From Maylandia zebra (lineage: Eukaryota > Chordata > Actinopteri > Cichliformes > Cichlidae): a stretch of 64,000 bases of DNA. Positions 49,721 to 60,956 of the stretch are shown in pieces. The first letter of the stretch is position 1, and each line of letters begins with the position of its first letter. The DNA lies in NCBI RefSeq assembly GCF_041146795.1, contig NC_135179.1, positions 26,709,047 to 26,773,046 of the forward strand. The letters are read 5' to 3'. The notes beneath the pieces are model-generated. The model had not been told where the DNA came from. It ran no database searches and saw nothing but the letters and a program-made list of their open reading frames with translations. A program made the translations under genes and the position numbers.

Positions 49721-50990
49721 CGCTCTCAAAAAATCTACAACTGTGGCCGTCGCATAACTTTTCACCTAATACAGGGAACCAGCGCAAAGAAGCAACGATC
49801 TTAGTTTTTGAATACATAAAACATTGAATAATGATGACGAGACTGGGACATTAAAGTAAACGAAATGAAGCAACTAAGTTTTTTACATGTTGGAACGAGA
49901 CCCATAAGTTGTCACAAGTAGGGAGTGCTCCATTTATCCTCCAGTTCCGCCCAGTCCAGGCTACAAAAGCTAATACACCTCGTTATCAAATTTCACGAAA
50001 AGTTTCGTGATTGATGTTAGTTATTTTAAGAATTAAGAGGAACTTAATATAAAACGTGGAGCGATTTTTCTTCAGTTTCAAGACTTTTTTCTGCGGACTA
50101 TGTTGCCAACAGTACACAGGTCTGCTAATTTTAGTGAGGTCTACGACGCCATCTCCTGGCTACAATACGCATATGGCATTGCCGCTTTAGAGTCTTTCAT
50201 TCTGGGAAATGTAGTTCTCTTGTCATTGAACTTCATCCAGACTTTGAATTAAATCAAAATCGAGTTTAAGTGAAGTAGATTTTTTTTATACATATCGAAT
50301 TCATTTTGTGTTAAATTGCTTTAAAAATATAAAATAAACATTTAAACAGATATTATCCTGGACATCACTCTGTTAATAAACTACACTAACCACAACGGTT
50401 GCGCGGTGGTGTTTATGCTGTCGACGGTGGATGACAGGGTTTGCTGCTGATTTTCAGAGAATAAAGCGCACGCCGGCGGTGGGAGAATAGCCCGTGTTTG
50501 TGATATTGTGCAGCAAACTATCCACTTAGTTAATGTTTCCGCTCCTTGTGACTTTTTCCTTTGCATTTGAGGACAAATACCGGAAGTGTCTCGTAGATAA
50601 CTGTTAGCAATTGTCGCAGACCGTTAGCTATAACGTTAGCTAATCCGGAGACGGGATGTAAATTTATCCAGACGGGACCAGCCCCAGTAGCCGGTATCAG
50701 CAGTCAGTCACTCCCTTGTGTGGGGCTTCTGAAATAACCCTGTGCCGACTTATGTGAAATTGCTTTACGTGGCATGGTGTTTTATATATAATACATATTA
50801 GCCACGGAGTGCTGAAATTAATCTTCCGAGCACCAGTTTGAGTTAACTGGGAAGTGTGGAGGGGATATGACTGACTCATCATCATGGCACGGACAGAGGA
50901 GATAACCCCAACCGTTCTGTCTGCTGCAGTGCCAACCCGGCAGCCGCACAACTAGCCAGACAGCTAAGTTACTCACACACTAAACCGTTT
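49721..50990. promoter_or_regulatory. shared fignl1-ttl divergent promoter region
   Basis: The two genes point away from each other. A ZNF143/STAF-like site, minus strand AACTACATTTCCCAGA, lies at 50201-50216. An ETS-type CCGGAAGTG lies near 50580-50588, and CpGs are locally enriched at 50395-50480. Together these suggest a CpG-type promoter for ttl near 50.4-50.7 kb. A YY1-like GCCATCT lies near 50150. Confidence 0.4.
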
Positions 50991-51025
50991 TGATTAAACC
51001 TCTGACCCCCTGTCGCAGCGGCATT

Positions 51026-51194
51026 ATGAACGCCCCTATGTACACCTTTGTTTCCCGTGACGACAACAGTACTGTTTATGCTGAAGTTTCCAAAATCCTC
51101 CTCTCAACCGGGCAATGGAAGAGGCTGAAAAGAGACAATCCCAGATTCAACTTGATGCTGGGTGAGCGGAACAGATTACCCTTTGGGCGTTTAG
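51026..51194 (+). CDS. ttl: ttl coding exon 1
   Basis: An acceptor-like CCCCTGTCGCAG ends at 51018, so a separate 5' non-coding exon is likely. Donor GTAAGT at 51195. Encodes through LPFGRL. Confidence 0.9.
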
Positions 51195-54100
51195 GTAAGT
51201 CAGACTTTCTTTCTTGTTTCTTAAGAATTGTTTTCGGGCTATTTTTGGTGTCCACCCTTTCTGGATGAGAAAGCAGCTGTGACTGTGCAGGGCTGCATCC
51301 TGTGGAAAGATTGTCTCTCTTATTGAGAGTTTCTGTGCACTGTGCATGCGGATTTATGAACAGACGGTAAAGCATCTTCACTGTGACCTTACAGGCCATG
51401 AACCCGGACTGATGCAGCTGGTGAATTACTACAGGGGGGCAGACAAGCTTTGCAGAAAGGCATCCTTGGTCAAGTGTGTGCAAATCTGTCATTCCTGCCA
51501 TCATTCATGTTACTGACACTGCAGTTTATTACATGACCACTTTCCTTCTGACCCCTTTCTTAAACACTAGGCTAATAAAGACCAGCCCAGAGCTGTCTGA
51601 CTCCAGTAACTGGTTTCCAGAGTCCTACATCATCTATCCCACTAACCTCAACACACCTGTTGCTCCTGCTATGAATGGCATCAGCCATCTGAAGAGCAAT
51701 CCGAAGACAGATGAGCGGGAAGTTTTCTTGGCCTCCTATAACGCTAAGAAAGAAAGAGCAGAGGGTACAGTGTGGATAGCCAAGTCCTCTGCTGGAGCTA
51801 AAGGTGATATCTATATTTAGTATTTAATTGGTTAAAAACAAGACACTAGTTGGAAGCTTCATATATATATATATATATCTGTAAATGTGTGTGTGTGTGT
51901 GTGTTTTTCTTCTTGTTTTCTATTACTACAGGTGCTGGTATTTTGATATCCCACGATGCTAATGAGTTGCTGGACTATATTGACAATCAGGGACAGGTTC
52001 ATGTTATTCAGAAGTACTTGGAGAAGCCTCTGCTTCTTGAGCCGGGACATCGGAAATTTGACATCAGGCAGGTTTTTTTTTTTTCTTTTTCTTTTTTTTG
52101 CCAAACTTAAAGCCACAGAGAAAGCACTGCTATGTCCCAACTTAACAGCTTAGCTTTATGTTTATGCTATTGCTAGGAGCTGGGTGCTAGTGGACCATCA
52201 GTATAACATCTACTTATACCGCGAGGGCGTGCTGCGGACCTCCTCGGAGCCCTACAACAGCTCAGACCTGCAGGACATGACCAGCCACCTGACTAACCAC
52301 TGCATCCAGAAAGAGCACTCCCAGAACTACGGCCGATACGAGGAGGGGAACGAAATGTTCTTTGACGAGTTCAGGCTGTACCTGCTGAACACTCACAACG
52401 TCACGCTGGAGACCACCATATTACCTCAGATAAAGCAGACCATAAAGTAGGCAACTATTTTGCTATTGTTTTTATTATTAGTTCTTAGATAAAAAGCTGA
52501 GCTTAGCTTTTTTTTATGCCACACTAAAAGGCAAAATATTATTATTTTTTTTTAAATTAGAAATCAGACATAATGCCTCTCCGTGAATCGCTACCTTATC
52601 GTGGTGAAGGGGTTTGTGTGTCCCAGGGATCCCAGGGGCTATGTTGTCTGGGGGCTTTTGCCCCCTGGTAGGGTCTCCCATGGCAAATTGGTCCTGGGTG
52701 AGGGACCAGACAAAGAGCGATTCAGAAGACCCTTATGAAGAAAACATCGAGGGAACAGTTTACACTGCCCGGGATAGGGTTACCGGGGCCCCGCCCTGGA
52801 GCCAGGCCCGGGGAGGGTGCCCGAGGGAAATTGGGTTAAGGCTGCCAGCCGTGCCAGCGCCATCTTACCCTTCCGACCATACATACATATTCCCATTTTC
52901 CTCCTGAATCCTGCTGGTTTTTACCTCTTTAACACATAAAACTTCCAAAACATCACCTGACCAAGCTGCAATTTAAGTTAAAGCACACTCTATCAGCTCG
53001 GTAATATGATGATTGAGTCCATGTGAGAGTAATTGTCCAGAGAATTCATAGAGAGGGTGGGTATCATGTGTCCTGCCTCTTTAGTGCTCCAGTCTGAGAG
53101 CTCTCTTGTCCAAACTGCACAGAGTATTCCTAGCTGAGAACATGTCTGATGTGGACTTTCGCTTGTTGTGCTACAACATGCAAAATAGGAACTTTGAACA
53201 ATTCCTGGACCTGATCCTCCCAACATTATAATAGGGGTTCATGTTTTCACTCTCGCTTATCTACTCCTTGCTTGTTTGTAGTTACCCTTCTTGCGTCCTG
53301 TGTGAATAAAAACACAGCTTTAAACCTATGCTGTGGTTTTGTACAGGAAAAGGAAGATTGTGGTTTTTAGCGGAACCTCTTTTTGTAACTGTTTTTTAAC
53401 AGATATATGAGTGGTTTTACACCACTTTGCATATAATTATTGGTGATTATTAATTTGTGAATCTCTTCCAAAGCATGTCTTTGTTCTTTCTTCATCCACT
53501 CGCCCCCAACCGGTTGCAGCAGATGGCCGCCCCTCCCCGAGCCTGGTTCTGCTGGAGGTTTCTTCCTGTTAAAAGGGAGTTTTTCCTTCCCACTTTTGCC
53601 ACGTGCTTGCTCATAGGGGGTCATCTGATTGGTCGGGTTTTCTTTGTATTATTGAAAGGCCATATAGCGCCCAATCACAACTCCTAAAAACTGTCGGTGT
53701 GCGATTAAACCTCATATACTGGTGTTAATAACAACAGTATACAACCATTACTGTTGTGAAAACGTGACTGATGTTTGGCAAATGCTGGTTGCTCTCATCA
53801 CTCAAAGAGACTTTGTTATAAAAGGATGATCGGTGAAGATTTTGGATGTCTGGTTTCACAGGAGCTGTCTGACATGCATCGAGTCCGCAATCAGCACCAA
53901 GCACCTGTCCTACCAGAGCTTCCAGCTTTTTGGATTTGATTTCATGGTGGACGAGAACTTCAAAGTGTGGCTCATTGAAATCAACGGCGCTCCAGCCTGT
54001 GCACAGTCAGTACCTTCCATGTTACGTGTCCTTTAGCAATGTTTTTCCATCTAAAATATAACAAATTTCACATCTGTTTAAAATTTGAAATGTTTATTAT

Positions 54101-54342
54101 TATTTTTATTATTGTTATTATTTATCCTTTCCTAATGCAGGAAACTATATCCAGAGTTATGTCAAGGCATTGTGGACGTGGCCATTTCCAGTGTCTTCAC
54201 CCTAAATAGCGGCGACTCCTCATCTGCGTCCTCTTCTCCTTACTCGTCCTCCCCATCTTCCTCCTCCCTGTTCACCACCAACTCCTGTTCCTCTCCCAAA
54301 CTGAGAGCACCTCTCCACGTGGGTCCTTTCACTCGCCTGTAA
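51026..54342 (+). CDS. ttl: ttl, tubulin-tyrosine ligase (7 coding exons)
   Basis: Exons 51026-51194, 51395-51473, 51571-51803, 51932-52067, 52177-52446, 53862-54005 and 54141-54342 join to 1233 nt, 410 aa plus stop (human 377 aa). This cytoplasmic ligase adds tyrosine to the C-terminus of detyrosinated alpha-tubulin using ATP. It reads [18 protein letters not shown], then [20 protein letters not shown], then [11 protein letters not shown] (K154, the ATP-binding lysine), [19 protein letters not shown], and EINGAPA with the metal ligands E335 and N337. Relative to human numbering all are shifted by four because the chosen ATG (A at -3) adds MNAP; the internal ATG at 51038 would give the human-like start. 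The C-terminus is longer than human, with a Ser-rich stretch at about 365-395. Intron 4 has a GC donor. Confidence 0.95.
51395..51473 (+). CDS. ttl: ttl coding exon 2
   Basis: Acceptor GACCTTACAG, donor GTGTGT. Encodes [18 protein letters not shown] and ends within the lysine codon of SLVK. Confidence 0.9.
51571..51803 (+). CDS. ttl: ttl coding exon 3
   Basis: Acceptor AAACACTAG, donor GTGATA. Encodes [19 protein letters not shown] to the ATP-binding [10 protein letters not shown]. Confidence 0.95.
51861..51904 (+). repeat. (AT)n and (GT)n microsatellite
   Basis: Nine AT units followed by nine GT units inside the 128-nt ttl intron 3. Confidence 0.9.
51932..52067 (+). CDS. ttl: ttl coding exon 4 (GC donor)
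   Basis: Acceptor ATTACTACAG. Encodes [18 protein letters not shown] and ends GHRKFDI plus AG. Only ending before GCAGGT at 52068 joins DIR to SWV in exon 5. The GT seven bases on would give the wrong frame. Confidence 0.85.
52177..52446 (+). CDS. ttl: ttl coding exon 5
   Basis: Acceptor ATTGCTAG, donor GTAGGC. Encodes [39 protein letters not shown] and NEMFFDEF. Confidence 0.95.
52562..52820 (+). repeat. dispersed teleost repeat, probably LINE 5' region
   Basis: Within ttl intron 5. CGCTACCTTATCGTGGTGAA, GGGGTTTGTGTGTCCC, GGGTCTCCCATGGCAA and GACCAGACAAAGAGCG form wording I recognise as high-copy in fish genomes, probably the start of a non-LTR retrotransposon. No reverse transcriptase follows. 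Confidence 0.5.
53493..53690 (+). repeat. LINE-type 3' tail fragment
   Basis: GGCCGCCCCTCCCCGAGCC, TGGAGGTTTCTTCCTGTTAA, AAGGGAGTTTTTCCTTCCCA and GCTCATAGGGGGTCAT are the typical wording of a very common fish retroelement 3' region, here in ttl intron 5. Confidence 0.6.
53862..54005 (+). CDS. ttl: ttl coding exon 6
   Basis: Acceptor GGTTTCACAG, donor GTCAGT. Encodes [20 protein letters not shown] and the catalytic EINGAPACA. Confidence 0.95.
54141..54342 (+). CDS. ttl: ttl coding exon 7 (terminal)
   Basis: Acceptor CTAATGCAG. Encodes [19 protein letters not shown], then a Ser-rich tail ending in GPFTRL and TAA at 54340-54342. Confidence 0.92.
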
Positions 54343-56735
54343 GCACAAATATGCCCCCTCCCTTTTTCTTCTGTGCTAGAAGCTTCTTCCATCTCCCCCA
54401 TCCTCATTGGTCGCACGTGCCGCCTCTCTGCACCCTGAGATGCTACACATGCGAGCAAGCTGCCGAGCCGCTCCTTCGTACTTTTGCACACGTTGGCCCA
54501 AGGGAGACTTTCTCTTTAGGGACTTCTCTGAACTGCAGGAAAGATCCGTGCGCTCCTGATTATGCATATTTTGAATGCGAGGATGGCAATGAACTGGTCA
54601 GTAAATGTTCTCAGAGTTTCTGAACGATGACGGGCATCCCCAAGCAGATTGGTCGAAGTGGTGAAAGTCGCAGAGACGCTCCAACTGAGACTGTAGTGCC
54701 TTACATTTCCAACCACTCTCCCTTAAAAAAAACCTGCCAGTTAGCTTGCTCTGTTACAGTAACCTGTACTCGTTCTTTAAGCTTTTGCACTGTTGCTCAC
54801 TGAAGTCATGTTAAGTCCACAAGAAAATAGCATAAAACAAGGCATTTGACATTTTAGTGAGCTTATGGAGGTTTGAGTGCTGTTTAATCATCAGACACTT
54901 CTTGTTTTTCTGTTTTTGTTTTTAATCACTTTTTATAACTGACTTACAAACAAGTTTGTTTGAAAAATATTAGACATGATCAAGAAGCTCTAGAGACTGA
55001 AGGATGAAGGCTCTGGTGTGTTACGCTAACACTACTTGTCTGATTGAGCTAAAGGATGGCCTTGAAACTGAACATTCCTCCTGACTTGACCATGTGGACA
55101 CTACATCAGGGCAGCTGGGTGGCATAAGTGAGCAGGGAGACTGTGCTTCAGCTGTAAACCCGGGAGCGAGTCTGCTACAGGGACCTCTCAGTGGCGAAAA
55201 GGGAAAAATCCTCGTCAGTTATTCTGTAATCAATTTGTTTTATGTGATCTGAAGAGAGCATATTTGTGTGAAAGCATGTAGCATACAAGCCCTAACCCAC
55301 AGCTCTGTTTGCTGTAAAGAACTCTGTGTTTTCTCTCTGATAGACTGTTATTGTAAAGTGTAAAGTAGGTCTTTGTTATTGAGCTGGTGAAGTGAGCGTA
55401 GAGTAGCTTGTACAGAGTGTCTTACTGCTTCTTAAACATGTTTAACGACCCCATTAAAAGACACTTGGAAAAGATAGCAAAGCTGATAAAATGCTTGTTT
55501 CCCGGTGTGTTGAAAAACACACTGTGGTGAGCATTACCACATCGTCATTACCAAAGAAAAGTCAGCGGTGTTAAGGAAGTCCCAATACAGTGGTTAATTT
55601 CATAATAACTTGGACTTGTTTCGCTTTGTGGGGTCTTTAAATATTTGACCTTTTCATTCGAACGAAATCTTTGTGAGTAGACAAGATTTTAGAGGTGTTC
55701 CCGTCCAAGACGACTTGTGTCAAATCTGTTTTGTGTTACTGCTCGTTAGAAATGATTGTCAGATTGTTCAGTTGTTGTCTTTTATTAGATTGAAATAGTT
55801 GACAGTTGCACATTCATGTGTTTCTAGGGGCTCGTTTGATTCCCTTAAAAAAAGGAAAAGAAACAAAAACACCCTTTTGTTGAAATATGTGAGGTTTTGT
55901 GTCCCAATAATTAAGGTGAATCATCAAAACATTTCATTCTTTCTTTTTTTTTTTTTACTCTGTGTTTACAAGAAGACTCGAGAATGAAGGATGTGTAAGA
56001 GACTGAAGTTAATACGAAGAGAAAACAAAATCTTAGTATTGTTTTTAAATCTGTAGGGACATTTCCATCAAAGGGAAGGGTTCCTTAGAGGGAACTGTAT
56101 ATTGTTTTTTTTGTAGTTGTTTTTTTAAAAGGCGTTTAAATGCACCTTTATTTTTTTTTTGTACCGGGGTAAATTTGCCTCTTTCATTAGAAAACCTCAT
56201 TGATGTCATTTCCTCTTACTTAGAGTGTTTTTGTACATGTGACTCATTTTCTCATGTTTTCCTTGTGTGTTTTATATCTCTACTTTCTCATCTTTACCAA
56301 AGATTATCCTGCTGCATTTTCAGTGTTACACCTTTTGTAGTGAACAGATTGTCACAGACCTGACTCGAAAGCAAGCATCATGATCAGAGGAATGTGTGCT
56401 GTTTTTTTTGTTTTCTTGTTTTTTGTTGTTGTTGTTGTTGGGTTATGATTTATTGGAAATCTGCATGAACGTTTGTCTTTATCAGAGACAATATTATTAG
56501 AATAAAACATGTTACTGCTTCTGTCATGCAAACATTTCTGCACATCCACGTGTTGGGCTGCATTTCTGATGTGCATTTCAGGCTTCTGAGCAACACTGAA
56601 GAAGATGAGGGAAGCAGAGTGGTCTGTGAACGCAGCTCGCAGACGAGCTACAGAACGTTCAGAAATGACCCAGACCTTTGGTAGGTGGATGGTGAAATAA
56701 TACGACACTAATAAAAGTTCAGTTTTTGTTTCTAA
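54343..56735 (+). other. ttl: ttl 3' untranslated region (end inferred)
   Basis: No gene or repeat recognised. AATAAA signals lie at 56501-56506 and 56710-56715. T-rich runs near 56100-56160 and the lack of transposons fit a long 3' untranslated region. The true end needs transcript data. Confidence 0.5.
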
Positions 56736-57299
56736 ATTTTGCCTCTCTGCTGTGAGACTGGTTATTAACTAATGTTTTTTTGATTTGTCTTTGAACGCCT
56801 CGCAGATTAGTTAAAAAGAGAAAATGTGTCTAATCCATTTGTTAGGTGTGACTTCTTTTATCATGGGAAAAGTCCACATGAGTAGGTTATCATGCAGATG
56901 AACCACACACCCGCACATAGTTATCTTATATTTCTTCCTTCTTTTATTACTCATGGTTTTCTTCTGAAATTTGGCTTCTCTCTGACATAAGTTGACCTCA
57001 TTTGCCCCCAGGAGGTGTACCCACATGATCTTAAACAGGGACATTCAACCAGCTTTGCGTGAAGAAATTCCTTTTAAACTAGTTAACCAGGAAATGAAAC
57101 AAATTATTAAAATTTTATCTGATAATCTTAGCCAAGATAGCAGTGAAAGAACTGATGTGTGGCACAGCTGCATCATCTGTCCGTTGTTTTGTTCTAACCC
57201 ACTGAGATATATGTAGGGTCATGTGATCTTAGATGCTATATAAACATACAATACATACATACAAACACAAACTTATGTGGGGTTGCTTTTACTAAAAAA

Positions 57300-57745
57300 T
57301 CACTATCCACGATGTGAAAAAACACGAGGGAAATAATTATTTGATCCCCTGATTGAATTTGCAAGATTGCTTACTTCTTTGGAAGTGAGCAATCTTTTAG
57401 ACTAGTTTCATTTTGATGGAGAGAGACAGAATATCAACCAAACTTCCAAGGAAAGAGATGACATGAATGTTATAAATTGGTCTGCATGTCACAGAACATG
57501 ACTTGGTGGCGAAATCTTTGTTGGCAACTACCAACAGCGCCAAGCAGTAAGACATTTCTTGTAGTTGGTCACCAGGTTTGGCCACATCAGGAGGGATTTT
57601 GGGCCACTCTTCTTCAGAGAAACTCAGAATCATTTTGGTTTCTTGGCTGCTGCTTCGCAACTCAAAGCTTCAGCTCCCTCCACAAATTCTCTCTAGGACT
57701 GAGGTCTGAAGACAACTCCATGATCAGAGAGAAAGGAGGAGCTCT
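57300..57745 (-). mobile_element. Tc1-like transposon relic
   Basis: Starts with TTATTTGATCCCCTGATTG, followed by GAGAGACAGAATATCAAC and GTTATAAATTGGTCTGCATG, the known 5' wording of a fish Tc1 family. Then GGCCACTCTTCTTCAGAGA, GCTTCAGCTCCCTCCACAAA and ACTCCATGATC, part of a transposase reading on the minus strand. The rest of the transposase is missing. Confidence 0.65.
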
Positions 57746-59259
57746 GCACACCTTTACTTGTATGTGTTGATATATACGTATTTTTATGATTTAACATAAA
57801 ACCACTGAAACATCCTGTAGTCTGTTGCACATCTGTAGTCACAGAAATCACAGCCTCAGTATTTACACTCTGTTTCGACCACAAACCTTGGTCCAAACCT
57901 TCTCCTGGACATCCAGCTGAGGTGAAATTGGAGCCCACATTAATTCCTTTTATGTGAACATTTCTGAGATCCTGCATTCACCATCCCACGAGCTTCCTTC
58001 CAAGGATGTTGAATGTGAAAAATGCTAACAGTTCACTTAATTATCCAAATTTCACACAAACTAGCACTTTAACTGCTCTTAAAAAAAAGTCAATGTCCTT
58101 GTCCAGTTTAGAGCTGGGGTTTTGTAACAAACAGAAAGAGTGGGACAGACTGGATTGTCCCATGACTGAGACATCAGCCAGCAAAGACGGGCATGGAGAA
58201 GACACCTAGAAACAGAGCTGCAATCACTCATTTTATGGTGTGTTCTTAATGCATAGGTGGGCTTCGGACTCACAGATGGGTCAGCCTATTATTCACGTTT
58301 CAACTGAAGGAGGAAGAAGGACACCAAACCAGGGAGTTTCCAGATGTTGTGATGGCCTTTTCTTTCGTTTCTGCAGTACAGAAAGGTAACTTACAGGCCA
58401 GTCAGGCAAGCAGGCCATCGCATTGCCACATGTTCTCAAGTTGTAACTTGAGATCTCTCTGAAGGAATTTTCCCTCTTTTTTTTTTTAATCTTGTACGTA
58501 TATCAAAGTTTATTACATGGGAAGGCAATGAAGTCACTGCCTGTATCAGATATACAAAAAAGACTTGTCACATAAGTAATGTCGTCAGAGCGAGGTGTGG
58601 AGAGGATTACTTGTATGGATTGTGTATGTAAAAGGAAAAGCGTAACATCAGAATCACAATGACATCATTGCGTGTGTTTTGAATCTCTACCTGTTTCATC
58701 TGGGTCTTCTTCCTGCACAGTCATCTCAACAAAATTACACAAAAACCCCCAAATGTGCACTCTGCCACAGGCTCCCAGATGACTGATTGATTCCCCTATT
58801 AAAAGCAATATTAAAACATCACATATTTATGTGTGTGATCTTTTACCGTTATTAAAAAAATGGTATTGCTTACCGAACCAGCAGTAACACTAGAGACAGC
58901 TTTGACCACGAAGCACTGTATGTGACTCATAAGCTGCTTTTCAGCAGTTTCCAATAAAAAAAAAAAAAACTTTCCATAATTACAGGTTTATTCTTCAGTA
59001 ACTGAATGACGTTGTGAGGGGGAACACAAACTCCACAACAAAACACTTTATTTAGTGTTAAACGTGTTAACCTGTGGCGTTTTTACTGTCACTAATGTCA
59101 GGTCATTATTGCTGAAAGATAATGTTGTTAACGGCTTTCTAAACTGGTTCCAGATGACGTCACGTGTGTACTTAATGCTTAATGCTCATAAAGTTCCCCC
59201 ATGTATATATTCACTTTATGTATATAATGTTCTTCTCTCCCCTTTTGCAGTTCAAGAGC
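57746..59259. other. non-coding, nothing recognised
   Basis: AT-rich with A-runs. No exon, RNA gene or named repeat found. Confidence 0.4.
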
Positions 59260-59345
59260 GTGTCAGGATACATTTCACTGCGTGTTGTACTTGTATAACT
59301 ATGCATGTGACGAATAAAGAATCTTGAATCCTGAATCGTGAATCT
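59260..59345 (+). repeat. retroelement 3' tail with terminal GAATCTT-type repeats
   Basis: ACATTTCACTGCGTGTTGTA followed by AATAAAGAATCTTGAATCC and GAATCGTGAATCTT. This is the typical end of a fish non-LTR element with short tail repeats. Confidence 0.55.
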
Positions 59346-59519
59346 TCAGTATAATAAACATCACAGTGTTACATTGAAAAGCAGCTGAATTTGTCAGATG
59401 ACCTATTATAGTGTCTAAGAATAATTTGGAGTGAATAATCATAGATTTTAATATAATCCACCTGTTTTAAAGTGAAGACTTTGGTCATCAAACCAGAGGC
59501 AAAGGCTCAGTCATTAAAG
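59346..59519 (+). repeat. duplication unit 1, left segment (diverged)
   Basis: Homologous to 62478-62636, for example in GTGTCTAAGAATA and GAGTGAATAATCATAGATTT, but with many substitutions and small gaps. It is the left arm of unit 1, before the Penelope-like insertion. Confidence 0.75.
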
Positions 59520-60180
59520 AACCCCCAAAAGTTGATTCTGTTCATCTGGACGTAGAGTTTTGTGGGAGAAATGTTTCGTCACTCATCCAAGGGACTTCTT
59601 CAGTCTCAGCTGACTGCAGGTTTCCCCAATCTTATAAACAGTACATTTGCATAATGACTGAAACCAGCCCACTGAAGGAACAATGGGCTAAGAGATCAGT
59701 TCCTTCATCATAATTATGCAAATTCTCATGACCAATGACCAAAACCCACTGATCAAAGACCACTGATCAATGGCCATGAGTACCATTCACAGAGAGTTGG
59801 GGAATGGCTGCAATCACAGCATTGTAAGATGGCGAAAGATGTACCCTTAGACCCCTCCTCGATTCAGAGATGGTCTTTCCCTTTTCACGTAAATGGCCTC
59901 CTTGACTCCGCACTCAAACCAGCGTTCCTCCCTGTCCAGGATGTGTACATCCTCATCATTGAAAGAGTGTCCACTGGCCTGTAGGTGTAAATAGACTGCA
60001 GAGTCCTGGCCTGACGAGGTAGCTCTTCTGTGTTTTGCCATCCGCTTCGCCAGAGGTTGTTTGGTTTCCCAAATGTATGAATCATAACAACCCTCCTGGC
60101 ACTTAGCAGCGTACACTATGTTACTCTGCTTCTGTCGGGGGTCCAGCGTGCTTTGGGGTTTAAAAGCAGATGAGACGTGG
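59520..60180 (-). mobile_element. Penelope-like retroelement, 5'-truncated, with GIY-YIG domain
   Basis: On the minus strand, 59847-60116 encodes an 89-aa frame: VYAAKCQEGCYDSYIWETKQ, then LAKRMAKHRRATSSGQDSAV, GHSFNDEDVHILDREERWFE and GVKEAIYVKRERPSL. This is the GIY-YIG endonuclease end of Penelope-like elements; family members usually have YIGETKQ, here YIWETKQ. The reverse transcriptase part is absent and the frame starts a short way into the domain. The 3' untranslated part runs to about 59520 with GTTTCGTCACTCATCCAAG. The element splits unit 1 of the 7SL duplication. Confidence 0.8.
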
Positions 60181-60906
60181 TGATCACATAGAGGCAGTCC
60201 ACCAAATCATCAAGCACTTAAAGTAGCATCATTCAGTACAGACACTGGATAATCAAACTGCCACTCCCTGTACCCGAAGCAAACTGGTAATAGAGTTGTT
60301 TTATATGAAAGTTTTTGCATTCATACAAACCCTCCTGTCATTAAGCAGACTCAGCACAGAGCAGTTTTATTAACAACTCCTCAGCTCAAGGAGACTGTTG
60401 TTGTTTTTATTTACTAAATGTTGTAGTGTAAAATGATTGCTGCAAGCAAAGTGTAATAAGTGGAGTTGTGGATTATGTGTCAAGATAACCAGTACTGAAT
60501 GATTTTAGAAACTGGAGCTGACAAAGGTCAGGAAGACAAAGAATTGGAGGAGAAATGTTTTTCAGTTTGATCTGTGGATGTGTCCTATTAAGATTTAGCC
60601 TTGAAAAGTAAAATGGTTGAAGTTGGTGTGACTTTGAATCGTGTTTTCAATGCACTTTTATTACATTACAATATGCCATTTTCTTGTAATCTTCTATTAT
60701 TGTAGCATCTTTACCTTACAATATGAAGCGCCTTGAGACAGTGTTGGGTTGTTACAGTGTGGCGCTATATAATGAAATTAAATTGACTATGTAATGTGAA
60801 ACATTAAGATTTAATCTTTACCTTTAGCTTTTTTTTTTATTTCTGGAATAATAATAATGTTATTTTAAATGAGCAGGTGCCGCGAGGGCAGAGCGTCCCT
60901 CTCGGA

Positions 60907-60914
60907 TGACGTCA
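60907..60914 (+). promoter_or_regulatory. CRE/ATF site upstream of 7SL copy 1
   Basis: Perfect TGACGTCA, 43-50 bp before the RNA start, followed by ACGTG. Vertebrate 7SL genes are known to use an upstream ATF/CRE element at about this distance. A TTAAAG element lies near -30. Confidence 0.75.
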
Positions 60915-60956
60915 CGTGTAGACACCTTAAAGCCTGCATGAACGAGAGCACTTCTC

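Noticed and set aside
50990..51025. Upstream extension of ttl to 50990
   Set aside because: It lacks an ATG (starts TTG) and crosses an acceptor-like CCCCTGTCGCAG.
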